Source: CAYQUL01 sp964568925
GTDB lineage: Bacteria > Patescibacteriota > Microgenomatia > UBA8517
Reading direction: 5' to 3'
NCBI GenBank assembly: GCA_964568925.1
Contig: CAZMSJ010000011.1
Coordinates: 1-35,533 of the forward strand
DNA length: 35,533 bases
Both the position numbers and the translations under genes were made by a program. A model generated the notes under the pieces. That model searched no databases, was not told the origin of the DNA, and saw only the letters and a program-made list of their open reading frames with translations. Shown here one piece after another: positions 14,613 through 21,873 of this stretch (positions within the stretch are counted from its first letter, which is position 1; each line of letters starts with the position of its first letter).

Positions 14613-14618
14613 TGCAAC
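14591..14618 (+). promoter_or_regulatory. Palindromic operator within the fur promoter
   Basis: ATGCAAC-TTA-GTTGCAT (14591-14607) is a 7-3-7 perfect palindrome exactly in the -35/-10 spacer. A third half-site TTGCAAC (14612-14618) runs from the -10 to the start codon and pairs with the second half across the -10. The likely ligand is the Fur-family protein encoded directly downstream (autoregulation). Confidence 0.7.
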
Positions 14619-14990
14619 ATGATTAAAACAAAAGCACGAACTGCACTCTTGGCATTATTTAATGAAGACCCCACACCACTCAGCGCTCAAGAGATACGAC
14701 AAAATCTAGAAAGACGAGACATTTCTGTTAACAAAACAACTATTTACCGTGAGCTTGAGTTTTTGTTAAAAAAACACATAGTGCGAGAAGTTATGTGGGA
14801 TGATTCAGTCGTCAGATATGAAAAAGATGACCCACACTGCCATCACCATGCGGTATGCAAAGGCTGTGGAAAAATAGAACCAGTAAATGTGAATGAACAT
14901 CAATTGATCACTGATGTTGAAACACAATCACACTTTACTATTCAAAAGCATATTGTTGAGTTTTTTGGCCTCTGCCCTACCTGTAAATAA
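14619..14990 (+). CDS. Fur-family metalloregulator
   Basis: 123 aa with the Fur layout: an N-terminal winged helix (ALFNEDPTPLSAQEIRQNL, then KTTIYRELEFLLKKHIV), and a dimerisation and metal domain with HCHHHAVCKGCGK and the C-terminal GLCPTCK. The two CxxC pairs form the structural zinc site; the HCHHH run supplies sensing-site ligands. Fur, Zur, PerR and Nur cannot be told apart safely from sequence. It heads a three-gene operon: its stop is 6 nt before the ATPase start. The operator in its promoter implies autoregulation and, through it, control of the whole operon. Confidence 0.9.
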   Translation: MIKTKARTALLALFNEDPTPLSAQEIRQNLERRDISVNKTTIYRELEFLLKKHIVREVMWDDSVVRYEKDDPHCHHHAVCKGCGKIEPVNVNEHQLITDVETQSHFTIQKHIVEFFGLCPTCK

Positions 14991-14996
14991 CGAGAT

Positions 14997-15956
14997 ATGA
15001 GAATTGCATTTGTTGGAAAAGGTGGATCAGGAAAAACAACGACTGCCGTTTTGTTTGCACAATATGTTAAAAACTTAGGTAAAAACGTAGTACTCGTCGA
15101 TGCAGATTTAAACATGCATACTCCAGTGTTGCTTGGCCACCTAGATGAAATTCCACTTGAAAAACACATTTCTCACCCAGCTTCAGTTCGCGTTATTCAA
15201 ACATATTTAAAAGGAGATAATGATCGCATCAAAAGCCTGCAAGAATTTAGAAAGACTACTCCCCCTACGAAAAAATCTCGACAGATTAGCCAAATAGCTC
15301 ACACAGATATCTTCAAGGATTTTATTACCACCATTGAAGGTATTCATGTCATGCTTGTCGGTACCTACCAAGAAGATGGAATTGGCACAGCCTGCTACCA
15401 CAACAATTTATCTATTTTTGAAAATATTCTGACTCACCTAACTGACACAGATAAAGAAATACTTGTGGCAGATATGGTGGCAGGAATCGATTCATTCGCA
15501 AATACCCTCCATACCCAATTTGATGTCATTGTTCTGGTAGTTGAACCAACACTCCGTGGTATTGGCGTATATCACCAATTTGATGAGCTATCAAAGCAAG
15601 CAAATACTAATTCACACATCGTAGTCATTGGGAATAAGGTGCAAAGCGAAAAAGACGAGGCATTCCTCCGCTTACACATTCAGAAAGAGATGCTCCTGGG
15701 ATTCATTAAAAATTCAGACTATATTCGTGAGGTTGATCAAGAAGGTGGAATTCTTGATATCTCACGTCTTGAGACAAAAAACATGCATGTATTTGACGTG
15801 ATATTTAGCAAGCTGATTGAGAGCAAAAGCAATCAAAACGAGCGGTATGATAAGCTGTTAAAGCTTCACAGACAGTATGTTTCCCAGGCTTCAATCAAAG
15901 AGCGTTTTGGAGATTTAACCCTCCAGATAGACCCGGAATACTCTCCAACTTCATAA
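14997..15956 (+). CDS. CooC/MinD-like P-loop ATPase
   Basis: 319 aa SIMIBI-class NTPase. The deviant Walker A is FVGKGGSGKTTTAVLFAQY, followed by VVLVDADLNMHTPVLLG, and a second motif is ILVADMVAGIDSFA, like the DMEAGIEH motif of CooC. CooC-like ATPases insert nickel in carbon monoxide dehydrogenase; relatives (ParA, MinD, NBP35/ApbC) move proteins or iron-sulfur clusters. No CxC or CxxC metal motif is visible and no CODH gene is in the window, so the target is unknown. Operon position between a Fur-family regulator and a cysteine synthase-rhodanese fusion fits metal or sulfur assembly. Confidence 0.75.
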   Translation: MRIAFVGKGGSGKTTTAVLFAQYVKNLGKNVVLVDADLNMHTPVLLGHLDEIPLEKHISHPASVRVIQTYLKGDNDRIKSLQEFRKTTPPTKKSRQISQIAHTDIFKDFITTIEGIHVMLVGTYQEDGIGTACYHNNLSIFENILTHLTDTDKEILVADMVAGIDSFANTLHTQFDVIVLVVEPTLRGIGVYHQFDELSKQANTNSHIVVIGNKVQSEKDEAFLRLHIQKEMLLGFIKNSDYIREVDQEGGILDISRLETKNMHVFDVIFSKLIESKSNQNERYDKLLKLHRQYVSQASIKERFGDLTLQIDPEYSPTS

Positions 15957-15957
15957 T

Positions 15958-17373
15958 ATGAATACAGCAACAAATGTGTTTTCCGGTGAGAATGCTGTGC
16001 TTGATTTTATTAACCCAGATAAAAATATACCCACGCCTCTTGTTGAAGTCCCCAGAGAGCTAAATCCCTTTTACAATGACCATGTTCACCTGTATGTAAA
16101 ACTGATGAACTGTACCGCACTTGGAAATGTAAAGTCTCTCCCCGCTTTTAACATGATCAAACGAGTTGACAACAAAAATACTCACACAATAATTGAGAAT
16201 TCTTCAGGAAACACAGTGTTCTCTCTTGCCGTGATTGGCAGATTACTTGGTATTCAGACAACCAAGGCATATGTTTCAAATGAAGTATCAGAAGGAAAGC
16301 TGCAGCTCTTGCGACTCCTTGGGACTGAACCAATTGTTAACAAAGAACCAATTTGCCCTAACCCAAATGACACGACAAGCGGCATCTACAAAGCAAAAAC
16401 ATTGGGTCAACAAGACGGGTGGGTAAACCCCGGTCAATATGACAACGAAGATAACCCTCAAGCACACTACCAGTGGACTGGCCCCCAGATTTGGAATCAA
16501 CTGAATGGAAACGTACAGTTGTTCGTCGCCGGTTTAGGAACAACGGGTACCGTTGTTGGTACTGGAAGATATTTAAAGGAACAAAACAAGAACATAAAGG
16601 TTGTTGGTGTGTCAAGAATGCCAAATAACCCAGTGCCTGGCGTACGAACCGAAAATCTCTTGCAACAAGTGCACTTTGATTGGAAATCAGTGGTTGATGA
16701 TACGGTTCTCGTTGGAACAGTTAACTCATACAAAATGAGTCTTCAACTGTGTAGATATGGACTACTCGTTGGCCCAAGCTCAGGTTTTGCATTTCAAGGA
16801 ATGATAGACAGCATTCAAAAAATGAAGGACAACAATGTACTTGAAAAGATGACAGACACGAATGGCGAGTTTACCGCAGTGTGTATTTGCTGCGACAGCC
16901 CATACCCTTATTTGTCTGAGTACTTTGAATATCTTGATGACTCGCAGTTTCCATCTATACAAAATGCTGAACTTCTCGTACACAGAGAGAGGATAAAAAA
17001 GACACAAATACCTATGAATACTGAACTCTCTGTACAAGAAGCTTATCAAAAGCTATTCACTTCAGAAAATAAACCAATCATATCTGAAAAACAGGTGTTA
17101 CTTGATGTACGGACAGATGAAGAATATCAAGATACCCATATTCCAGGATCGATACAAATAAGCCATGAAAAAATTCTTGCAAATCCACAGGCATATATTT
17201 CACAGTTTGCTCACAAAGAAGTGTTTGTATACTGCAAATCTGGAGGTAGAAGTGGACAGGTGACCCAAGTACTTACCCAAGAAGGTATACATGCAGTTAG
17301 TATTCGAGGTGGCATAATTGAATGGTCTCAACGTGGCTATCCAAGAACCACGTCTGATGAATGTAAAATTTAG
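15958..17373 (+). CDS. Cysteine synthase-like PLP enzyme fused to rhodanese
   Basis: 471 aa. The first ~350 residues are a fold-type II PLP enzyme of the cysteine synthase/cystathionine beta-synthase family. TALGNVKSLPAF carries the expected PLP Lys (K59); ENSSGNTVFSLAV is the substrate loop, VAGLGTTGTVVGTGRYLKE the phosphate-binding glycines, and VGPSSGFAF the late family motif. A rhodanese domain (from about residue 375) has VLLDVRTDEEY and the active loop YCKSGGRSG (C426). Such a fusion could make cysteine and pass its sulfur as a persulfide. The ATG comes 1 nt after the previous stop, indicating translational coupling. No ribosome site is obvious. Confidence 0.85.
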   Translation: MNTATNVFSGENAVLDFINPDKNIPTPLVEVPRELNPFYNDHVHLYVKLMNCTALGNVKSLPAFNMIKRVDNKNTHTIIENSSGNTVFSLAVIGRLLGIQTTKAYVSNEVSEGKLQLLRLLGTEPIVNKEPICPNPNDTTSGIYKAKTLGQQDGWVNPGQYDNEDNPQAHYQWTGPQIWNQLNGNVQLFVAGLGTTGTVVGTGRYLKEQNKNIKVVGVSRMPNNPVPGVRTENLLQQVHFDWKSVVDDTVLVGTVNSYKMSLQLCRYGLLVGPSSGFAFQGMIDSIQKMKDNNVLEKMTDTNGEFTAVCICCDSPYPYLSEYFEYLDDSQFPSIQNAELLVHRERIKKTQIPMNTELSVQEAYQKLFTSENKPIISEKQVLLDVRTDEEYQDTHIPGSIQISHEKILANPQAYISQFAHKEVFVYCKSGGRSGQVTQVLTQEGIHAVSIRGGIIEWSQRGYPRTTSDECKI

Positions 17374-17388
17374 CTAGACAAGCAACCC

Positions 17389-17425
17389 CATAAGAATTGA
17401 CTGTTCCCTTTCCTTTTGATACAAT
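17389..17425 (+). promoter_or_regulatory. Array promoter 1
   Basis: TTGACT (17397-17402), 17-nt spacer, TACAAT (17420-17425), preceded by CATAAGAA. Its first 30 bases (17389-17418) are identical to array promoter 2. Confidence 0.8.
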
Positions 17426-17460
17426 TCACCTCGTTCAATTAGTTTTAAGGGGTTACTTAA

Positions 17461-17973
17461 ATGGCTAAATATCGGGCGCAGTTTACAATGGCTGGCTTGT
17501 TTGTTGGTTGCGCATTAGGCGGAGTCTTGGGACAGGCACTCAATACAGCGTTTGTTCTTCAAGTTCCAGAGTCTCTTCTTATCCAATTTCTCACGAGTGT
17601 CATTGGCTCACTTTGGGGTCTGATTTACGCCGACTATTATGCAAAATCAATTAAGCAAATAGCCGATGTGCAAACCATTTTGGTTCGCGAATTACTGCAT
17701 GTACCTCAGATCCAAGAGCTAAACTCAGCACTTGAAAACGGTGAGATAGAGGTTAGTCATCGAAGTGTTCTTGAAAGATATCAGTATGAAACTAGTCAAG
17801 ATGGCGACAAGGAAGTTCAGTATTGTCAATCAGCTCGGGTAATAAAATCTGACAGGCAAAATATTGTGCTTGAGATTACCAGCTGGAAATTTAAGTATGC
17901 TTGGCATCGTTTCATTTCCGAGTTAAAGCCCAATGAATACGTGTTCCGTGTTCCACACAATATCAATTTATAG
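17461..17973 (+). CDS. Tandem membrane-protein family, copy 1 (170 aa)
   Basis: ATG with AAGGGG 8 nt upstream. Two hydrophobic helices near residues 10-32 and 40-60, both in the N-terminal third, imply a hairpin in the membrane with both ends on the same side. A soluble C-terminal domain follows, with strand-like segments and the family signature SWKFKYAWHRFI, then a final strand ending VFRVPHN. The four tandem paralogs share this plan, the W-x-[FY]-K motif and the closing V-x-x-P, but have diverged strongly in sequence. No named family was recognised. Confidence 0.72.
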   Translation: MAKYRAQFTMAGLFVGCALGGVLGQALNTAFVLQVPESLLIQFLTSVIGSLWGLIYADYYAKSIKQIADVQTILVRELLHVPQIQELNSALENGEIEVSHRSVLERYQYETSQDGDKEVQYCQSARVIKSDRQNIVLEITSWKFKYAWHRFISELKPNEYVFRVPHNINL

Positions 17974-17983
17974 TTTCTGTTCA

Positions 17984-18012
17984 CCCCAGCTCACGTGGCT
18001 GGGGTTATTTTT
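17984..18012 (+). terminator. Array terminator 1
   Basis: CCCCAGC/GCTGGGG stem (17984-17990 and 17998-18004) followed by TTATTTTTG. Confidence 0.85.
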
Positions 18013-18038
18013 GTGGGTAACAGCTGGCAAACAAAGCT

Positions 18039-18075
18039 CATAAGAATTGACTGTTCCCTTTCCTTTTGGTACAAT
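18039..18075 (+). promoter_or_regulatory. Array promoter 2
   Basis: TTGACT (18047-18052), 17-nt spacer, TACAAT (18070-18075); bases 18039-18068 equal 17389-18 of copy 1, i.e. 17389-17418. Confidence 0.8.
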
Positions 18076-18111
18076 TCTGCTCGGTTAACCTAGTTTGCAA
18101 AGGATTTTTTA

Positions 18112-18630
18112 ATGCCTAAAGAAGTGAATCCATTTAATATGGCTGGAATGGTCATTGCCGTTATTATTGGGCAGATAGCGTTCAACATCGAACTCGCTGA
18201 TACAGCACCACTCTTGTTTGTAATTTTACTAAAAGGTATGGTGGTGATTCTGTCGATGATCGTGGGTTATTATCTGGGTAATGTCCCTGCCTTTCTGATC
18301 AGCCAGGAGGAGGTTGGCACGGTATACAAAGTAAAGTCACTCAAACTCGTGCCTCTGGTCCTTGAGGAACGGAAAGCAGTAAATGATGTAGAGGTCGATG
18401 TATCTTTTAAATGCGTTCCACTGCTAGAGTTGGTATACTTTTTTCAAGGTGAAACCACTAAACTGAAACGGATAGAATATCCACGAGTAACTGAAACTCA
18501 AACAGAGTGTCCGCTCTACAAAGTTACTTCTTGGAGATACAAGGCAGGCTGGCACAGATTTATTCTGGACCCAATGCCAACAACAGAAAGCATCGTCATT
18601 CCATATGGAACGAAGTTATACGAAAATTAG
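18112..18630 (+). CDS. Tandem membrane-protein family, copy 2 (172 aa)
   Basis: Same layout as copy 1. Helices at about residues 10-28 (MAGMVIAVIIGQIAFNI) and 33-55 (LFVILLKGMVVILSMIVGYYLG) are followed by VGTVYKVKSLKLVPLV, a motif echoed in copies 3 and 4 (EYKVKSLRYVP, TLKVKGFTHTP). The C-terminal signature SWRYKAGWHRFIL is closest to copy 1. It ends IVIPYGTKLYEN. AAAGGA precedes the ATG. It has its own promoter and terminator, so expression can be set independently of the other copies. Confidence 0.72.
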   Translation: MPKEVNPFNMAGMVIAVIIGQIAFNIELADTAPLLFVILLKGMVVILSMIVGYYLGNVPAFLISQEEVGTVYKVKSLKLVPLVLEERKAVNDVEVDVSFKCVPLLELVYFFQGETTKLKRIEYPRVTETQTECPLYKVTSWRYKAGWHRFILDPMPTTESIVIPYGTKLYEN

Positions 18631-18637
18631 TACACAT

Positions 18638-18667
18638 ACCCCGGATACATATGCCGGGGTTCTTTTT
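18638..18667 (+). terminator. Array terminator 2
   Basis: ACCCCGG/CCGGGGT stem (18638-18644 and 18654-18660), then TTCTTTTTG. Confidence 0.85.
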
Positions 18668-18688
18668 GTGCTTGTAAAGAATTTACCC

Positions 18689-18725
18689 CATAAGAATTGA
18701 TTTAAGGTAACCCATTTGGTACAAT
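18689..18725 (+). promoter_or_regulatory. Array promoter 3
   Basis: CATAAGAA followed by TTGATT (18697-18702), 17-nt spacer, TACAAT (18720-18725). The spacer has diverged from copies 1 and 2. Confidence 0.75.
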
Positions 18726-18763
18726 CTGCACCTGCCCAATTTAGTTTATAAAGAGGTATTGTT

Positions 18764-19282
18764 GTGCCAAAAACCTATAACCCAATTGGCTTTCTAGGAT
18801 TTGTGATTGGAGGTCTTCTTGGGCATTTCGTCCTCAGTCAGTTTAGCCTTTATATCGAGGACCATGTCTCAGTAATTGTCCTCGAGGCGTTGTACTTTAT
18901 CCTCGGCGGTTTAATCGGATACCTAGGTGGTTATTCTTTTCTCCTTATGGTTAGTCAACATGAGGTTATTACCGAATACAAGGTAAAAAGCCTCAGGTAT
19001 GTTCCTGAAACACGTCAGATTCGTGAGCGATTGTCAGATGATCAAATAGCTATTTCATTCGAAGATCTGCCACAGTTCCGGATTGAGTACGATCTTTCGT
19101 TGGGCGACCAAACTGGTCCCACGGACGTACGATATGCACAAGTAATTGAAGAGAAAACCGATGGTATTGTGCTCAAAGTTATTACTTGGGAATACAAGTT
19201 CCCACTGCAGGAGTTTTTGCAGAACCTAAAGGCACCCTCTTATGTCTTTATTGTTCCCAAAGGAACGGTTCTCACTGAATAG
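18764..19282 (+). CDS. Tandem membrane-protein family, copy 3 (172 aa)
   Basis: GTG start with AAAGAGG 9 nt upstream. Two helices (FLGFVIGGLLGHFVLSQF and VIVLEALYFILGGLIGYLGGYSFLL), then EYKVKSLRYVPETR and a soluble domain. The signature here is TWEYKFPLQEFLQ, lacking the second Trp-His pair seen in the others, and the end is FIVPKGTVLTE. It is the most divergent in the signature but clearly related in order and length. Confidence 0.72.
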   Translation: MPKTYNPIGFLGFVIGGLLGHFVLSQFSLYIEDHVSVIVLEALYFILGGLIGYLGGYSFLLMVSQHEVITEYKVKSLRYVPETRQIRERLSDDQIAISFEDLPQFRIEYDLSLGDQTGPTDVRYAQVIEEKTDGIVLKVITWEYKFPLQEFLQNLKAPSYVFIVPKGTVLTE

Positions 19283-19293
19283 TTAGCTAAATA

Positions 19294-19320
19294 CCCCAGC
19301 ACACATGCTGGGGTTATTTT
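19294..19320 (+). terminator. Array terminator 3
   Basis: CCCCAGCA-CACA-TGCTGGGG, then TTATTTTTG. The stem-loop is identical to array terminator 4. Confidence 0.9.
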
Positions 19321-19351
19321 TGTGCGTAAAAAACGAAAGCTTTAAATACCC

Positions 19352-19388
19352 CATAGAAGTTGACTCTCAATGTTTCTTTTGGTACAAT
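19352..19388 (+). promoter_or_regulatory. Array promoter 4
   Basis: CATAGAAG followed by TTGACT (19360-19365), 17-nt spacer ending TGG, TACAAT (19383-19388). Confidence 0.8.
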
Positions 19389-19424
19389 TCTCCAGTTCAA
19401 TTAAGTTCTCACGAGGGTTACGTA

Positions 19425-19919
19425 ATGGTTAAAATGTTTACAAACCTGTTTAGTGTAATACTGCTATTCCTAGGGTTACTCCTCGGAGCATTTCTTGTAA
19501 AGGACGTCCCCTTTCTCCCTATATCAAAGATGATACTTACATTTTCGATGGGAGTAGTGGGACATGTTATTGGGATTTTTTTGGCTGCTGGAATTAGTCA
19601 ACTCTCAACCACAGAAACGCTCAAGGTGAAAGGATTTACACATACACCTGATATTCAATTAATTAAAACGCCGGTAAACGAAAGTGAAATTATAATCACA
19701 CATAACTTTCGGGATGGCTATCTAATTGAATACTATGTCGATCAAAACGATTCGACAAAAAAGGAGCAGCTTCGTTTAATCACCGTGGTTGAAGCAGACA
19801 CAGATGTGATCATCTTGAAGAAAGTTACCTGGCAATTCAAGCGCCGATGGCATCACCTGTTGCAGAAGCTATACGAGCCTGAAAACATACTGATTGTGCC
19901 AAGAAACTCAGTTTTGTAG
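19425..19919 (+). CDS. Tandem membrane-protein family, copy 4 (164 aa)
   Basis: The ATG at 19425 is chosen because the promoter at 19360-19388 lies downstream of the longer in-frame start (19305) and GAGGG precedes this ATG. Two helices (LFSVILLFLGLLLGAFLV and ILTFSMGVVGHVIGIFLAAGI) are followed by TLKVKGFTHTPDIQ, a soluble part, the signature TWQFKRRWHHLLQ and the end ILIVPRNSVL. The short N-terminus carries Lys, and the loop between helices Lys and Asp, so topology is not certain. Confidence 0.72.
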   Translation: MVKMFTNLFSVILLFLGLLLGAFLVKDVPFLPISKMILTFSMGVVGHVIGIFLAAGISQLSTTETLKVKGFTHTPDIQLIKTPVNESEIIITHNFRDGYLIEYYVDQNDSTKKEQLRLITVVEADTDVIILKKVTWQFKRRWHHLLQKLYEPENILIVPRNSVL

Positions 19920-19930
19920 CCTATCAAATA

Positions 19931-19957
19931 CCCCAGCACACATGCTGGGGTTATTTT
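19931..19957 (+). terminator. Array terminator 4
   Basis: CCCCAGCA-CACA-TGCTGGGG, then TTATTTTTTG. Identical stem-loop to terminator 3, a sign of recent duplication or gene conversion of the cassette edges. Confidence 0.9.
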
Positions 19958-19980
19958 TTGGAAAGGAATATACCTTCAAT

Positions 19981-20009
19981 TTGTACAATGTGTCTCATAA
20001 TGTTATACT
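19981..20009 (+). promoter_or_regulatory. Sigma70-type promoter of the zinc-ribbon gene
   Basis: TTGTAC (19981-19986), 17-nt spacer, TATACT (20004-20009). It does not carry the array block. Confidence 0.65.
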
Positions 20010-20050
20010 ACTCAAGCAGTTTATACCGATTTGGTGTAAGGAGTTTTGCA

Positions 20051-20449
20051 GTGAATTGTCCAAAATGTGATAACAGTGTCTCGCAAGAAGCGAATTTTTG
20101 CAGTCAATGCGGAGAACCTCTTGAACGAGAGATAGTTGTTGGTGATACGTTTTACGGAATTTTTTATCCTTTGCGAGGCAAATACGTAACATCTTTTGAA
20201 CTGACTCAGACTGAAGAAGCTGTTTTGGCTCTGTAGAACAATGAGCAGTCACTTCGTACGAATCGTTCAACAGACAAGCTGTATCTAGGACAAGTGGTAC
20301 TACTCGACCAGCCAACAGAAGAATACATCACCCGTTTGAAAATCCTGAAATGGTCGACTCTTACATGGAATAGAACGAAATGGGTGAAGGGGCCAACGCA
20401 AACAAATCATCCGTTGATGATTTTGCTTTCAAGTTTAGAAAGCGAATAG
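20051..20449 (+). pseudogene. Zinc-ribbon protein gene with in-frame TAG (61 + 70 codons)
   Basis: GTG start with TAAGGAG 7 nt upstream. The N-terminus NCPKCDNSVSQEANFCSQCG is a double-CxxC zinc ribbon of the kind that heads many bacterial regulatory or membrane proteins. The frame stops at TAG (20234-20236), then continues open for 70 sense codons in the same frame to TAG at 20447-20449, directly before a terminator. The downstream part is protein-like (LYLGQVVLLDQPTEEYITRL, then LKWSTLTWNRTKW). A nonsense mutation, an assembly error or programmed readthrough could each explain this. The upstream 61-aa product may still be made. Confidence 0.55.
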
Positions 20450-20470
20450 CAGAAGTAATACCTTGAATGT

Positions 20471-20500
20471 GGGGCACGATATACTCGTGCCTCTTTTTTT
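20471..20500 (+). terminator. Rho-independent terminator
   Basis: GGGGCACGA/TCGTGCCTC stem with one G-U pair and TATAC loop, followed by seven T. Its position supports the longer, TAG-interrupted frame as the original gene. Confidence 0.9.
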
Positions 20501-20502
20501 GT

Positions 20503-21873
20503 CTAGCACTTGCTGTCTTGAGAAATAGTTCCTGAAGAATTGACTTTAATTGCTCTGCACCCTGCATTCGTGTTTACCTTTCCTTCCCAACTTCTGTTGT
20601 CTTCATATCCCCCACTTCTCTTGGTTGCCTCAGGATACTTAGCTAAAATTGCAGCAGGGAGGTTTGAAGCTGAACTTGGCGTTGTTGTCTGGGTTGGTGT
20701 TGTTGTTGCAGGTGTAGGTGTCACTGAAATTGATGAACCAACACTTCCAATTAGATAATTATTAAGTAAATTGTATGCATTATTTGAGTGATTTGAGCCA
20801 CGGCCCCCTTTGGTTTGGAATCCTGATGTACCATCTTGCCCACACAGGTTTGTAATTGCTGATGCACCACCTGGGTGTTGGGTAATGTATCTTGTTACGT
20901 CATATACCTTTCCTGAAACAATCATCCAACAATTTGAAAGTGAATTGTGTGTGGCAATTTGGGAAGTCGTTAACGTTAATTGCTGACTTGCCGGCACTGG
21001 GGTGGCAGGAACCGGAGTTGCTGTTGGCACTGGGGTTGGGGCAGGAGTCGCTGCAACGGTTGAAATTGTGGTAACAGGGACTGACTGGCCAACGGTACCT
21101 ATTAAATAGTTGTTTAGTAGGCTTCCTGCATATGAGGAATGAGATGAACCAGTATCTTTTGTTGCAAAACCTTGGGTACCATCTTTTCCACAATAGCGTG
21201 AGATAACAGAAACTCCACCTGGGTGCATTGTTAAGTATTTTGTGACGTCATATACCTTTCCTGACACAATAAGCCAACAGTTTGAAACTGAATTGTGTTT
21301 CAAAATTTCGTCAGGAGTTAGAGAAATGTTTGCGTTTTGTGTCACAACAGGAACAATCGGTGCAATGGTTGGCTTTGGTGTGGGTACTGCTTTTGGGGTA
21401 AGGGTTGGCAGGGTGTTTGTTTGAATGTTTCCATTCTCATCAACGGGAACATCTGCAATCTTTTGTCCAAGTTTCCCAATAAAATAGTCACCCAACATAT
21501 TTTTAGCCATCTGAGTATGGTCTCTCTTGGGGTTCACGTCTTTTGTTGCAAACGCATCAGTTCCGTCTTTTCCACAATACGGGGTAATTGTTTTTGCTCC
21601 TCCTGGGTGGGCTGATAAAAATGGACTGACATCATAGACACTTCCACTAATAACCAAATAACAGTCAGAGACTGTTGCGTGTTTTGCAACTGCTTCAAGA
21701 TCAAGAAATACTCCAAGAGTTTTGCCTACACTGCCAGTTTCACTGCCTTGTGTTTGATCTGCAGTTAGCTGTGTCTTATGAGAGTTTTTAATATATGAAG
21801 CAGTGAAAAGTGATACAAGAGTAACGACAAACAAAAAGAGGGCAATGCCGGTAAAAAATTTAACTCGGATCAT
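20503..21873 (-). CDS. Membrane-anchored protein with three cytochrome b5 domains
   Basis: 456 aa. A signal anchor (residues 8-27) is followed by three cytochrome b5-type domains at about residues 59-137, 186-264 and 303-381. Each has the HPGG heme-ligand motif (H89, H217, H333) and a second His 28-30 residues later (H119, H245, H362). Each also holds a Cys pair exactly 29 apart (C71/C100, C199/C228, C315/C344), which intracellular b5 domains normally lack; a disulfide outside the membrane is likely. Linkers are Pro/Thr-rich. The C-terminal 50 residues carry two more Cys. The ATG overlaps the cyclophilin stop by 4 nt (ATGA), so they are translationally coupled. Probable role: extracytoplasmic electron carrier. 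Confidence 0.88.
   Translation of the reverse strand: MIRVKFFTGIALFLFVVTLVSLFTASYIKNSHKTQLTADQTQGSETGSVGKTLGVFLDLEAVAKHATVSDCYLVISGSVYDVSPFLSAHPGGAKTITPYCGKDGTDAFATKDVNPKRDHTQMAKNMLGDYFIGKLGQKIADVPVDENGNIQTNTLPTLTPKAVPTPKPTIAPIVPVVTQNANISLTPDEILKHNSVSNCWLIVSGKVYDVTKYLTMHPGGVSVISRYCGKDGTQGFATKDTGSSHSSYAGSLLNNYLIGTVGQSVPVTTISTVAATPAPTPVPTATPVPATPVPASQQLTLTTSQIATHNSLSNCWMIVSGKVYDVTRYITQHPGGASAITNLCGQDGTSGFQTKGGRGSNHSNNAYNLLNNYLIGSVGSSISVTPTPATTTPTQTTTPSSASNLPAAILAKYPEATKRSGGYEDNRSWEGKVNTNAGCRAIKVNSSGTISQDSKC

Noticed and set aside
14601..14618. Nickel Nur box upstream of the Fur-family gene
   Set aside because: The half-site TTGCAA is similar, but spacing differs by one base from the known Nur layout, so the metal cannot be assigned.
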